Source of the DNA: Aselliscus stoliczkanus
Taxonomy: Eukaryota > Chordata > Mammalia > Chiroptera > Hipposideridae
NCBI GenBank assembly: GCA_033961575.1
Contig: CM066732.1
Location: forward strand, 49,505,001 to 49,569,000
Length of the DNA: 64,000 bases
Reading direction: 5' to 3'
Shown here piece after piece: positions 42,776 to 54,050 of this stretch; position 1 is the stretch's first letter, and every line of letters begins with the position of its first letter. Under the pieces are notes generated by a model that saw nothing but the letters and a program-made list of their open reading frames with translations, was not told the origin of the DNA and searched no databases. A program made the position numbers and the translations under genes.

Positions 42776-45540
42776 GTGTTTAGTTTTTCAAAATCCATGT
42801 GGGCACGTGGTAAAACATTCATACAGCATAAGAGCATATAGAGTGAAAAATAAGTCTGCCCCTCTTCCTTACCTCCAGGACCGAGCTTCCTTTCCCAGAA
42901 TTCATCATCCTTGCTAGTTTCTTGTGACACCTTCTAGAGATATGCTGCCTTGATGTAGTTATTTTATGAACAGATATTATGTATAATATACACTGTCCTG
43001 GACCTTGCTTTTTTTCTTTTAAACTCAGTATATCTTGGATATAGTTCTGTATCAGCACACCAGGAAATACCTCATTCTTTCTAAAGGCTACCTGCACTTG
43101 TTTTGTTAAGCCCATTTCCAAAGTAAAAGACATTTAAATTGTTCCCAGTTGTTGCTATTAGAGAGAATGCTTCAGTGGACATCTTTGTACATTTATCTTT
43201 GAGCACATGTATGAATATACCTCTAAGATAAATTCTTAAATATGTTTTAGAATGGAGTTGTTGGGTCAAGATTATGCATGTGGAAATTTTAGGGAGATTA
43301 TATGGAATTTGTACCAATTTACATGTCTAATCATACTATATGAGGATGGAAGTCACCCCTTTTCCTGGCAGCATTTTGGTTTCTGCACATTCTGATAGGT
43401 AGCATTATTTTATAATGGCAAAAAATTTTTAACGGTTTAATTTACATTTCTATAATTATGAGCCATGTTCAGTGTATTTTTAAAAGGCATTTGTTTACTC
43501 TGTGAACTGCATTGCATATGTCATGCCTACTTATTATTGGAGTGTTACTTTCTAGACAACTTCTTATATTAGACAAAATTAGCCCTTTGTCATATGTGTC
43601 ACAAATACTTTTTTTCAGTTTTTGTTTGTTTGCTTGACTTTGTTTATGGTGACCATTTTACTGTACAGACATTTTACATTTTCATGAAATCAAAATTTTA
43701 ATTTAAAAAGTTAAAAATTTTTCTTTGTGGCTTTTGGGTTTCATTTGCTTAGAGTAGCCTTTTCTTTTGCCAAATTAAAAAAAAAAATTGTGTGTTATGT
43801 GTTATCTCCTACTGTTTTTACTTTGTTTTTCATGTTTAAATGTTTGGCCTATTTAACATTTATTTGAAGATAAGAAGTGAATTGGGGAGCTGGCTTTTTT
43901 TCCCCCAAGATGGCTAGCTGGTTGTCATAATACTTTTTAATTGAAAAAAAAAGTATTTTTTTTTTTCCCACTGATTGAAATACTGTCACACAATACATTG
44001 TCATAGGTACTTAGATCCATTTCTAGACCTCGCTTTTCTTTTCTCTCTGTTTTATGCACCTGGACCAAATTATTTTAATTAATGCAGCTTTATAGTTCCC
44101 TAGAATGAACTTTCCTTATTCAGGAAATATTCTATTGATATATTATTGAGATTATGTAAAATTTATAGGTTGATTTTGGGTGAAATGATGTCTTTATAAT
44201 ACTCAACCCTCCTTTCAATAACAGGATTGTCTTTCCATTCATTGGGGGTTCATTCATGTCTCTCAATAGTGCCTTAAAGTTTTCTTTTTATAGATTCTGC
44301 AGCTTTTAAAGTTTATTCCTGGCTATTTTATCTTTTTAAACTCCTGTTTATAAATGAGATTTTTTTCTTTCATTATATTTTCCAATTGGGAAATTTGTAT
44401 ATAGAAAGCTATTATCTGTATATATAATTTAAATACTTTACTGAGTTCTCTGTTCCTAATAGCTTTTTAGTTGATCCTCTTGGGTTTCTTAGGTATACAA
44501 TCATGTAATGTACAAATAATCATTATTTTTCCTTCCTCTTTGTAATTTTAACTACCACATTTTTGTGGCTTGCTAAAGCATCCAGAACAATGTTAAATAG
44601 TGGTAGTGGTGGTAGGTATTTTATTTTATTCCTGACTTTAGTGGGGATGATTTGGTAATTCACTATTATACATGAAGATGACTTTTTCTTTATATATATG
44701 CTTTAAAAATCATACTAAAGATACTTCTGTTTCCTTATATTTTAATAAAGAGTTTATTTTTTTCAACCAAGATTGAATGATGTCTTTATCCAATACCTTT
44801 ACTGGCATCTTTAAAGATGGTTAGTATATATTTTTTCTTCATAGATATGTGATGCTAGTGAGTCCCTAATGTTGAAATATCTTTGCATTTTAAATCTTCG
44901 TATATTATTCTTTTAGTGTGCTGCCAGATCCTAAGTGCTGATATTTTATTCAAGATTTTTACATTACTATTCATAAGGGAGATTTACTCTCTCTATTTTT
45001 TTATTATACTATCTTTGTCAGATTTTGGTATCAAACTTTTGCTGGCTTTGTAAAAAGAAATTGGAAATAATTTTTTAAGACTCTGAACAGTTGAAGTAGC
45101 ACTAGTTATCTGTGAAGGTTTGGTGATTTTCCTTTGTGAAACCATCTGGGTCTCCTACATTTTGGGTAGCTAGCTAGCTCTTTGATTCCTTCCTGAATTT
45201 CATCTAAAATTAGTGTATTAAAAAAAAAAGTGTAGTTGTATATGGTTTCACTTTAGATGTAAAAGCATTATGATAAATTAATGTCTATAAAAAATTAGTA
45301 TATTTAGATTCTTTCTTCTTCCTGTGTCAGCTATGATTATATTTTTCCAGGAAATTACCTATTTCTTCCCAATCTTCAACTTTACAAGAAATTAAAATCT
45401 TTATTATGATTCTTTGAATTATCTCTTTATTATTTCCCTGTCATCACTTGATATTTTGTATCTACAGTATTTTGTTTTCTTCTTTCTTTGTTAGATTAGC
45501 CAATGGTATATACATTTTATTCTCGTCAGACTCTTATTTT
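42776..45540 (-). mobile_element. Second antisense L1: 3' region then ORF2
   Basis: A fresh 3' region begins ('cttggatatagttctgtatc', 'tgaatatacctctaagataa', 'atatggaatttgtaccaatt', 'gccctttgtcatatgtgtc') and continues into ORF2-like text ('aatatcttt'-rich, 'gaatgatgtctttatccaat', 'cttttgctggctttgtaaaa', 'ggtttggtgattttcc'). So two L1 copies lie end to end in the same orientation. Heavily mutated. Confidence 0.75.
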
Positions 45541-46129
45541 GAATTCATGTGACTGTTTCCACTTTTCCAGCCAATGAAATCTCATGAATGAGAACTTGTC
45601 TTCCTCTCCTAGAGAGGGCTGGCATCAGTGCCAGGAGACATGGGGGCTGGCTCTGGAGAGGGTGATAAGAAAGCAGGGTGTGGATGGGAAGCATAAGGAA
45701 GCCTCAGCGAGCCCAGGACAGATGGACAGACTTTCTGATATCACATTCTAATGCCCAGCCTAACAGATGACAATTAGCAGCCACCAGCTGTAAAGTGACT
45801 GTAAATGCTGCTTTGAATAAAATGAGTCTTTTTTAAAAATGCATTTAGCAAAACATTTTAAAATCCAACAATGAATGTGTGTGGCAGCCCAGAGGCTATG
45901 TGGCACCAGGGAGGGGCTGGTTACTTACCGTGGATGAGGGCTCCCATTGGTATCCTCTCTCCCTGGAAGGAGGGAAGTAAATCCATTCAGAATGGCCACT
46001 TTTTTGCTGCCTGCTCTTGAACAAGCTCTTTTTCTCTCCCTCGTCATCCATTTCCCCCATCTGTAACTGGACTCCCTGCTCCATTCTTGCCCCCTTCCAA
46101 CTCCCGCCCTGTGGTCATCTTCTGTATAA
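45541..46129. other. Unassigned unique sequence
   Basis: No gene recognised. 45740-45870 ('acagatgacaattagcagcc', 'tgtaaagtgactgtaaatgc') has conserved-element texture. Confidence 0.35.
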
Positions 46130-46700
46130 TCTCTAGGAGTGGTTTTCTAAAAATGTGAATTTATTTGACTTAATCAATCCCCTGCTTAAAAACCCTGCTC
46201 TGTCAGTACATAGCGATGGGAGTCAAGCCCTAACTCCTTTTGGGATGTAGAACCATCCAGTAAGGTTCTACGCCATCTGGCGCCCACCTCTTTCTGCAGG
46301 TGTGTCTTTGACCATCTTCCACCTTGATTACTAAGATGTGGCCACACTCATGAACCGAGCTGGTTTGCTGACTTGGGACCTTTGCATTTGCTCTTCCTTT
46401 GGTTGTGAGCTCTCTTTCCCTAGAGAAAATGGCAGGTTTGTCATCAACCTGGTCACAGCTAAGATGTTAACTTCCTTCCCAACCACCTCAGTTCAAAGGG
46501 CCTCCCCGGCCCCCATTTGTTCTCTACTGCTTACCTCTGTTTTATTTCTTTTATTTTACTTTTTCTTTAATTTTACTTACCACTATGAATTTATGGTCTT
46601 CCCTCTCCCACCCTCTTTACTCCGATGCCTGTACACACACCTAGAATGTAAACTCAACAGGGGCTGCCATTTTCTTTCTCATGAGGCAGTCAGCTTTTTG
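46130..46700 (+). mobile_element. L2 segment
   Basis: 'caatcccctgcttaaaaacc', 'gtcaagccctaactcctttt', 'tggcgcccacctctttctg', 'gggacctttgcatttgctc', 'gttaacttccttcccaacc', 'ctagaatgtaaactcaac'. The 140-codon open frame 46338-46760 is within this L2. Confidence 0.85.
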
Positions 46701-47291
46701 ATGAATCAGTGTAACTTCACATCACATATCTTAAAAGTTAAAAATCGCAACCAACAATAAAATCCTTAATGTTATTTTTCCCCTGGATAAATACTGTCTT
46801 CCTTTGTAAGAACTAAAATGTTTAGATTCATCACCCGGCAGGCATGGAGAGGGTGAGAAACGGATGTGGGTTCCTACAATAGCCAGGCACACATTCTGGT
46901 TCCTCCTCATGGTTGCACAATGTTTTCCTGGCTCCATTTTGGCCTTATCCACCCTCATGTCATGTCTATCTTCCTTCTTGGCAATGGCCGAGCCTGCTGC
47001 CTTCAGGGCTAGACACAGACTAACACAGAGTACTAACCAGCTCCTGTGATCACAGATGACCCAAACCCTATAACAGACCTGTCCTTTCACTCATGGTTGC
47101 TCCACTTCTCTGATGGAAACCTAACTAACACATATGAACTTCCTTGGGTCTTCAGGTGTGTCCCGACTGAGAAATTATACATTCCAAGATTGCTCAAAAT
47201 GGCTCTGATGAAACCATTTTAATGTAGCTTTAGGTGTTTTGTTCTTTTTGTTCCCTGGGGACCATCGGAGGAAGGAAAACTGATTCTTTGC
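46701..47291. other. Unassigned; possible degraded element
   Basis: 46830-47120 has a repeat-like texture ('cactcatggttgctccac', 'ggaaacctaactaacac') but I cannot name it. The minus-strand frame 46731-47090 (119 codons) lies here without any recognisable domain. Confidence 0.3.
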
Positions 47292-47305
47292 ACTCTCTCT
47301 CTCTG

Positions 47306-47336
<31 letters not shown>
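47292..47336. repeat. (CT)n(AT)n microsatellite
   Basis: CT dinucleotides pass directly into TA dinucleotides. Confidence 0.95.
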
Positions 47337-48164
47337 TTCCCCTCCCTTTTACTTTATTTTTCTCTCCCTTTCTAAAATCCGCTGCAGCTGTTGCCCTGGG
47401 GTGCCAGGAACCCTCAATATTGACTCAACAGAATTGCTTGGTAGGAGAGTCAAGAGAGGACTCATCACCCAGCAGGATTTTTCTGCACAAACCCAGGCCG
47501 AGTCTCTCAAAACTCAACATTTGAAAGTGTCCATCTCATCTAGGGGTGTGTACCCTCCCCCCACCCCCAGATGTACTCAGTGCCATATTCCCCTTCTTGT
47601 GCCATGTCACCTGGTGTGCAAGGGGTTAATTTACCCAACTGCCTGTGGACTCTATGGGTTATTCCATATTTATTTCAATTATATAAGTAGACTGGGCCAG
47701 TGTATTTATTTTAAATCACATTATCTACAGCTTCCCAAGCATGTGTCAACAAAAAGAACGGCTTCAATTTAGTAGACTTTGAAATGGTGTGCAGTTTATC
47801 CTCTCTTCAATTATACTCTCTACAGTAAGTCATGGGCCGCTTCAGGATTATTCAGGGCAAGGTAATGCTATCTGAAAGCATTGATTTTTCCCTCCTCTTC
47901 AAGAACAGTTCACTGAAGGATGCACTGGAGTCTCCTTTAAGGAAACATGAAAATATATTTCTCAGCGGCAACGTCTCAGGACTCTATCTTAGGGGCCCTG
48001 GATGAGGCTGCTTGGAGAAGTTTCTAACCTTTAAAGAAAGCTGTGCAAAGCTGGTTGCAAAGGAGTGACTATAGCAGGAATCATGTTTCTTGGCTTGAAG
48101 TGATGGGAGATGGGTGGAACAAAGGAAGAGGAGAATGCCCAGAATTCCTGCGCTCCGTCTACTT
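47337..48164. promoter_or_regulatory. Unassigned; candidate conserved element at 47620-47880
   Basis: 47620-47880 is repeat-free with 'aggggttaatttaccc', 'ccatatttatttcaatta', 'atttattttaaatcacatta' and 'tcaggattattcagggc'. Remaining bases show nothing I recognise. Regulatory status is an inference only. Confidence 0.25.
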
Positions 48165-48729
48165 ATAAATAAGCAAATATTTGTTCGCCACCTACTTCAT
48201 CCCAAACCGTATGCTGGGATCTGAGGACACAGAGGTGAATGAGAAAGGCCAGAGCCAGTTCCCTGACCGCGTGACCTGGGCAATTTCCCAAGGCCACATG
48301 CTTGGCTTAATGTTCTGTTGCTGTCTTGAAATTCTTTATAACATTCAAAGAAGAGTCCCCACATTTTCAGTTTGCGCTGGGCCTGCAAAATCGTAGCCAG
48401 TCCTAATAAATATGGAGTCATTGCCGCTCTCCTGGAGCTTAGAGTTCAGTGGGGGTGACAGACATGAACTAATTACATAAGCTGCTAATTCCAGTTGTGA
48501 TGGGGGCTACTAAGGGCCAGGTACAGGATGCTTAGAGGGTGTGTAATAGAGGGACCTAGTAGCCTGGAGTCAGTGAGGGCACCCAGAGGAAGAGCCATGG
48601 AAGCAGACCCCTGAAAGACAGGTTCTGCAAACATGCAGAGTTCTTCGCGAGGTCATTCCGGGTGGAGAAAACAGCATGTGCCAAGGCCGCCAGGCAGAAA
48701 GGAGCTTGGCCCGTTAGAATCAGTAGTGA
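48165..48729 (-). mobile_element. L2, antisense
   Basis: 'caaatatttgttcgccacc', 'gtatgctgggatctgaggac', 'ctctcctggagcttagagtt', 'cagtgggggtgacagacatg' and 'cagcatgtgccaaggccgcc' give a long antisense L2. It resumes after the U6 insertion to about 48900. Confidence 0.85.
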
Positions 48730-48833
48730 GTGCTCACTTCGGCAGCACATAGACTAAAATTGGAATGATACACAGAAGATTAGCATGGCCCATGCAAGGA
48801 CAACATGCGAAGTCATGAAGCATTCCATATTTT
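48730..48833 (+). pseudogene. RNU6: U6 snRNA retropseudogene
   Basis: 104 bp aligns end to end with U6 spliceosomal RNA: 5' 'gtgctcacttcggcagcac', the 'gattagcatggcc' centre and the 3' 'cattccatatttt'. The ACAGAG box that pairs with the 5' splice site reads ACACAG, two bases are missing from the following 'cccctgcgcaagg' segment, and several CpG sites have decayed. It sits inside an L2, with no TATA box or proximal element visible upstream. A diverged flanking duplication (about 48716-48729 and 48844-48858, 'agaatc..agtgag') suggests L1-mediated retroposition. A functional U6 gene is very unlikely. Confidence 0.95.
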
Positions 48834-48950
48834 AACAAAAAGAAGAATCGCCAGTGAGAGTAGAGCCTAGTGAGCAGGATTCTCACAGGAGGACAGGATT
48901 CTCTCTTTGGTCAGGGCCCCAGATCTGGATGTACCGAGGTCAGAGTGACC

Positions 48951-49959
48951 GATTTTCCCAGTTGGTAACTTGAGGGGGACTCCGAGACTGCTTTCTGTTG
49001 GTGTATCACTATTGCTGCTGATCTATGAATTGATCTAGCCTCTCTTAATATCGTAATCCTTTAGAAGGGGGCGAGTAGCATCATTCATTCTAAGTTCCTT
49101 ACATTTAAATGATATATAACTCATAATTATGGAGTATTTCTTTAATAATCCGGAATGAAGATACCAGCCGCAAACTTACCCAAAGACTTGGCGATATTTA
49201 GTCTGAAGAGTGTTTGTAAATTCATGGTAGCACTCCATGTGGAATAAACCAGTTTATTCTTGTTTGTTCTTTACCTGCCTCTTTGACACTGAAGAGCAGG
49301 CATTCCCTAGACACTGTAGAATTTGGTGAATATCCCTCTGCAGACTCATTCGGGTTGTGATTTTATAGAGTCTGTTACTCTTTCATGTTTCCTCGCTCAA
49401 AGCTGTAAAGAAACTGTTCTATTCATGTCTCTTTACAGGTGAGTGGGGAACTCCACACTGTTTGCAATGGGGAAATGGAAATCTGTTGTACATTAGAAAG
49501 TTTTCTTGGCTGAAACGTGTGCCATTTGAAGTCCTGGGGAATGGTGAAGCTGGAAATGCTGCGGGGGGAAAGGAACCTGCAGCGATGAGTATGTAAACAA
49601 CCCCATAAGTCACATTTTAAAGGCTAGTCCCTACTGAGTGGACTTGTCTGGATAAATAGAAGAAAAATGTAAAATAGAGGAATAGAAAACTGCACCAATG
49701 ACCCTCACACTGGTGCCATTTTGTGGTGGTATCCTGCTGACACCCACTTCACGTCCTTAAATATTTCAAACAGACTGGACTGGGAGCCATTAACACAGGA
49801 AATAACTTGGGGCTCATGGCAGTAGTGGGAGTTTAAATAAAAAGTCTTATCTCTTTAGTCTATTCAGGGGAGGTACATTTATGGATTTTCTAATATTAAA
49901 CCATCTCGCACTTCCAGGACCAATCCTGTTTGAAGGTGTGGTTGCATAGATTTTTTTTT
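48951..49959. other. Unassigned unique sequence
   Basis: No repeat or gene recognised over about 1 kb. Confidence 0.4.
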
Positions 49960-50410
49960 TTTTCTTTTTACCATTTTAACCACATTCAAGTATAAAATTT
50001 ACTGGCATTCAGTACATTCACAATGTTGTCAGTACATTCACAATGTTGTGCAACCATTTCCAAGACTGTTTTATTACCCCAAACAAAACCCTGTATCTAT
50101 TAAATAATAACACTCCATCCCCCATCCCCCCAGCCTTAGTAATCTATGTTCTTCTTTCTGGCTGTACATGAATTTGCCTATTTTAAGTATCTCCTGTGAT
50201 TCTGCTCTTACCGTATTTGTCCTTTTTTGGCTGGCTTATTTCACTTAGCATAACGTTTTCAAGGTTTACCCATGGTGTAGCAGGTGTCAGAATTTCATTC
50301 TTTTTAACGGCTGAGTACTATTCCAATGTATGTGTAGACCACATGCTGCTTCTTCACTCACCTGCGGATGGATGTTGGGTTGTTTCCACTCTGGGCCATT
50401 GTAAATAACA
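49960..50410 (-). mobile_element. Antisense L1 3' end
   Basis: 'accattttaaccacattc', 'gttgtgcaaccatttcc', 'cctgtatctattaaataata', 'ggctggcttatttcacttag', 'ggctgagtactattccaatg' and 'ggatgttgggttgtttcc' are a full antisense L1M 3' end. Confidence 0.9.
50010..50049. repeat. Perfect 20-bp tandem duplication in L1
   Basis: Two identical adjacent 20-bp copies (50010-50029 and 50030-50049) of the 'cagtacattcaca' segment, which is present once in other L1 3' ends. Confidence 0.95.
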
Positions 50411-50589
50411 CCAGCAACAGGATGTTTGCTCGGAAAACAAAGGTATGTTTACTCTTCTGCATGACTTTGTTTACTTCACGATTGCTTTTTTGTGGTGAGG
50501 AGTGGCTAGGATTTGAATCTTGTCCCTGTCCCCAGTACCTCTGTCTACATGGGAATCCTGTGCACTGTGTCATAAGGTGGGATGGTACA

Positions 50590-50985
50590 TCTGAAGCTAT
50601 GGTTTCGGAATCAGACAGCCGTGAGTTCAAACCCTGTTGCTACCATTCCCATGCTAGGGGATTTGAGCAAGCTTCTCAGCTTCTCAAAGCCTTGGCTGTC
50701 TCGTCTGAGGGAGGCAGGTTCTCATACTGGATAAACAGGTTATATATATGATTATATGACATATATGTGTATATCATATATCATATACATATATATTATA
50801 GTATATATTCTATTATATTTTATATTATATTATGTATAAAATGTATTGTATATTTTATTCCTGGGACAATTACTGCAAGAATTAAGGTAGTGTTTGAAAA
50901 GCCCTTAGCTCAGTAAGGAGTGTGCTGAGAGCATGACTGTGTCAAAAGCACTCAGTGATCAATGGCTGTTGTCATCACCGATGAG
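50590..50985 (+). mobile_element. MIR split by an AT expansion
   Basis: Head and core at 50595-50738 ('cagacagccgtgagttcaaa', 'ggatttgagcaagcttctc') and 3' part at 50865-50985 ('ggacaattactgcaagaatt', 'agcccttagctcagtaagg'). The central AT-rich block separates them. Confidence 0.75.
50739..50860. repeat. AT-rich low-complexity tract
   Basis: About 120 bp almost only of A and T with ATATAT and TATTATAT units. Confidence 0.95.
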
Positions 50986-51124
50986 AACCACCAAGTAAAC
51001 ACTATGGGGACAACTCTTGCCCTCTGATGATGACCTTACAATGTAGAGGCTGCTGGGACCAATGCTTCTTGCTGATGAAAAAACCAAGATGTCAGAGCTG
51101 GAAGGGAGCTTAGTGGGGCCTCAA

Positions 51125-51262
51125 GGGCTTGATCCCCCGGGGAACTTTCTGGTGCAGATTCCTGGGCCCCACACCAGGCCTACTGAGCCTGTCTCTAGGG
51201 AAAGACACTGAAAAACACCTGAGATGGTTTTGAGGAGCTGTTATGCTTGGGAACCTCTTCCT
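51125..51262. mobile_element. hAT-type MER5-like fragment
   Basis: 'cccccggggaactttctgg', 'gcagattcctgggccccac' and 'accaggcctactgagcctg' match the MER5 consensus centre. Terminal repeats are eroded. Confidence 0.7.
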
Positions 51263-51363
51263 TGTGCACTCATATTTTACTATGTTACGTGGTTTGTAAA
51301 CACCTACATACCCATCCATTGATTTAAATTTTCAGTATAAGCTGGAGCTTAAACTAAGCTTTT

Positions 51364-51794
51364 TTTTTTTTTTTTTAAAGATTTTATTGGGGAATTGGGG
51401 GAGGGGAACAGCGTTGGGGAATTGGGGAAGGGGAACAGACAAGTTGCTTTCCTTTTGTTCTTCAGTCTAGTTGCAGAGGACGTTGCTTCACTGGCCCATG
51501 TTGGTATCGTCATTGTACTCTTCCTGAATGAGGCAGATTGGTCGCCGGCCTCTGGATGGTCGCTCACCGTGGCTATTGGCAGCTCACGTTGGCTGCCGGC
51601 CACTCACTGTAGCCTATGGCAGCCCACTGCAGCAGGGGCTGCAGCCTACACTGTCGAAGGCACTTGCAACCCAGCTTCAGGTGGAGCTGTTGTTAGCTGT
51701 AGAGAGCAGTGTCACTGGCCCTCATATGTGGGATCCGAACCAGGGCTGCTGGTGTCCCAAACCAGCTCTTAACCAATGCGCCTCTCGGCCGGCC
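51364..51794 (-). mobile_element. Long T+ SINE with target duplication
   Basis: Full ~430-bp copy: poly-T, 'aaagattttattgggg', two G-rich repeats, body, head ending 'cgcctctcggccggccc'. Duplication 'cttaaactaagcttt' at 51348-51362 and 51795-51809. The open frames 51395-51772, 51528-51872 and 51349-51603 all derive from it. Confidence 0.97.
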
Positions 51795-51823
51795 CTTAAA
51801 CTAAGCTTTAATCTTAGTTTAAG
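51795..51823. repeat. Perfect 11-bp inverted repeat at SINE target
   Basis: 'cttaaactaag' (51795-51805) and 'cttagtttaag' (51813-51823) are exact reverse complements with a 7-base loop. The target duplication places a third matching arm on the far side of the SINE at 51348. Confidence 0.9.
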
Positions 51824-52305
51824 AACTATGGGACTGAGGAAGGAATCATTGTTTTTTTTCAGAAACTCATAGGTTTTGGAAAAGAAACTTTCAAAAAGTA
51901 ATTATGGAAATGTCATAAAAAGGTGAAAGATTTTCGAGGCAAGCCAGACATAAAAATTACATTGTGCAAATTGTACTTGGAAAGAATTATTTTAATTGAA
52001 GTTGCTATTCCCAAGCCTAAATCCCAAATGCACCTGTAATCTCAGAATGTTTGGTTCATCCTTATTGACTACTGTCCCCTCTGATATGGCCTAAATAGGC
52101 CACTTAAGTGAGAACTGCTTAGCAGGAGCTACTTGGGGCTATTTAGGTGTCTGTGCAGACTCTGGTGATCATGGGTGACCAGCAAGCAGATAAATTGGGG
52201 CGTGTGAAATCTTTCGCACTCCCTTCTTTGTGTGAAAGGCTGTCTTTCCAAAGAGGAAAGTACCTCTCCAGCGTGCTTGGAGGCAGTCCTGAGTTGACCT
52301 TATTC
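51824..52305. other. Unassigned unique sequence
   Basis: No repeat or gene recognised. Confidence 0.4.
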
Positions 52306-52309
52306 AGTC

Positions 52310-52450
52310 TTTCACCCATTCTTTCCCCAAATATTTATGAAATGCCTGCTATGTGTCAGGCACTCGGGAACTAGGGAAGTCTTAGTGAATCACACCGACA
52401 CAGTCCCTACACAATTTGAGCTTAAAATGTCAGGAAAGACAGACTTTGTA
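52310..52450 (-). mobile_element. L2 3' end, antisense
   Basis: 'ccccaaatatttatgaaatg', 'cctgctatgtgtcaggcac' and 'cacagtccctacacaatttg' are the reversed L2 terminus. Confidence 0.85.
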
Positions 52451-54050
52451 TGGGTGATCACAAGTGTGAATCATGTAACAAAAAAGAGAAGCAGTGGGTG
52501 CTATGGAAGCGTGACCCAACACCCTGAGTCAGAAATGAGGGCGGAAAAGGATCTCTGCCTAAGTCCTTGTTTGACTTGTTTGGAAGGACAGTCATTGGCC
52601 ACATGTGTCCTAGTGTCAGCAACTAGAATATTTGAAGAGTTAATATGGGCTGGGTCTGTGCTATGAGGTGAAGAGTATTATCTGTCTGATGAGAAATAAC
52701 TGACGTGTCCATTTTGACATTCATTACAGATAACCATTGAGTGAGTAAAGTTGATGTGACTTTTTCCACATGCAGAAAGAAATTTTCATCCTGCGAGGCA
52801 ATGGCGGGGAACTCAGTTACGGGGTTATGGCAATGGGCAACTGGGCCCTGAGCCTAGGCGAGTGACAGCTGGCATAAAGAAGAACACGTGATGGTGTAAC
52901 ATTTTCAAAGTGTTCGCTGTGTGATTTTAGTTTCTTGCCTTTCTCTCCAGCTCTTGGTTCTTCTCCATTCAGTCAGCCAGACACCCCATCTTCACTGTCT
53001 TAGCAGAAATTCAAAGAGAAGGATCTCTTCTTGGTTTTGAGTTTCCAAAGCCTAGGCCTTAGAGGAATAGGAAGGGTTTAGTGGCCTAAGGGGAAAACCT
53101 CGGGTTTGTAAAGCGAGAAAAGATTTCCCAGGTGTGCAGGCCATTGCCTGCTTGCTCTGAGACCCATTTCTCCCCCTCCCCCTGCTCGGCTTTGCATCTC
53201 AGTGTTCACCTCTGCAGACACCATTCCCAGGCTCTCGTGTCCACCTGGCCTCTGGGTGGGTTTGCCTAGCGTGTGGCACAGACCTTGTGTGGAGCGGGGG
53301 CGGGGGGGGACAGCGGGCATGTCTCCCTCTTTTCTCTTTGCTTCTGGTGGCATCTCTGGCAGCAGCTGCCTCACCTCTATGGTTCTAACTCCCCGCAGGC
53401 AGCACCCCATTTCTGCTTTCCTGCTTCCAGCCTGGAGGGGGCATCTGGGCTCTGGGAACACTGCCCCCTCCCTTTGTCCGTTGGTCCCTGCAGCTCTCCA
53501 GGTTGCTTCATTGTCTCCTGATGGCCCTCTCAACTTTTCTAACACCTTTGTAACTGGTTCTCCACATCGAGAGCCCTCAAAGTGACCCAAATTCTGTTTT
53601 CCTGACTGGATGGTGGCTTATATCCTGAAGTTGTCAGGAGGGCTCACAAGGAAGGACAGACATGCGTGGGTCCTGGGAGGCAGACCTGAAGGGCTGGTAT
53701 GGACCAGACAGGAGTGTCTCTAAGACACTGCCTGGCCTCCACTTGAGTAACATGGATTAAAAGGCCTAGGAGCCCTGGGAATTGGCGCCCTCAGATCCCT
53801 AGTCGTTCTTACCTTTGGTAGCCAGGAAGACGCCTCTTAGCTAGTAGCTGCAGTGGTCTCGTTTGTGCCCCCAAACTGGGATCTGGTAGGGAAGGAGACT
53901 AAAGTTTTGCCTCCCCAAAATGTTCCTTTTGGGATATTGATCTTCATTGGGTTATTAAGACACAAAAGGCTCAGAAAGAACCTATGCCCCCCCCCCTTTC
54001 TCTGGGTGGGTAAGGTAATTCGGAAGGAAATGTCCCCTTCAGGAAGGGAG
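52451..54050. other. Unassigned, GC-richer; holds the longest open frame
   Basis: Contains a 170-codon minus-strand open frame (53078-53590) overlapped by plus-strand frames 53202-53585 and 53273-53521. Low-complexity Gly/Arg/Pro-rich content, no domain recognised, and mirror frames on both strands all suggest chance in GC-rich DNA. A G-rich run lies at 53297-53310. Confidence 0.4.

Noticed and set aside
46338..46760. 140-codon plus-strand open frame
   Set aside because: It lies within an L2 3' segment whose known text explains the sequence.
48730..48833. Functional U6 snRNA gene
   Set aside because: ACAGAG box changed, two-base loss, several CpG decays, and no upstream promoter elements.
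53078..53590. 170-codon minus-strand open frame, the longest in the window
   Set aside because: Low-complexity composition, no domain, and long overlapping frames on the other strand in GC-rich DNA. No splice or promoter evidence.
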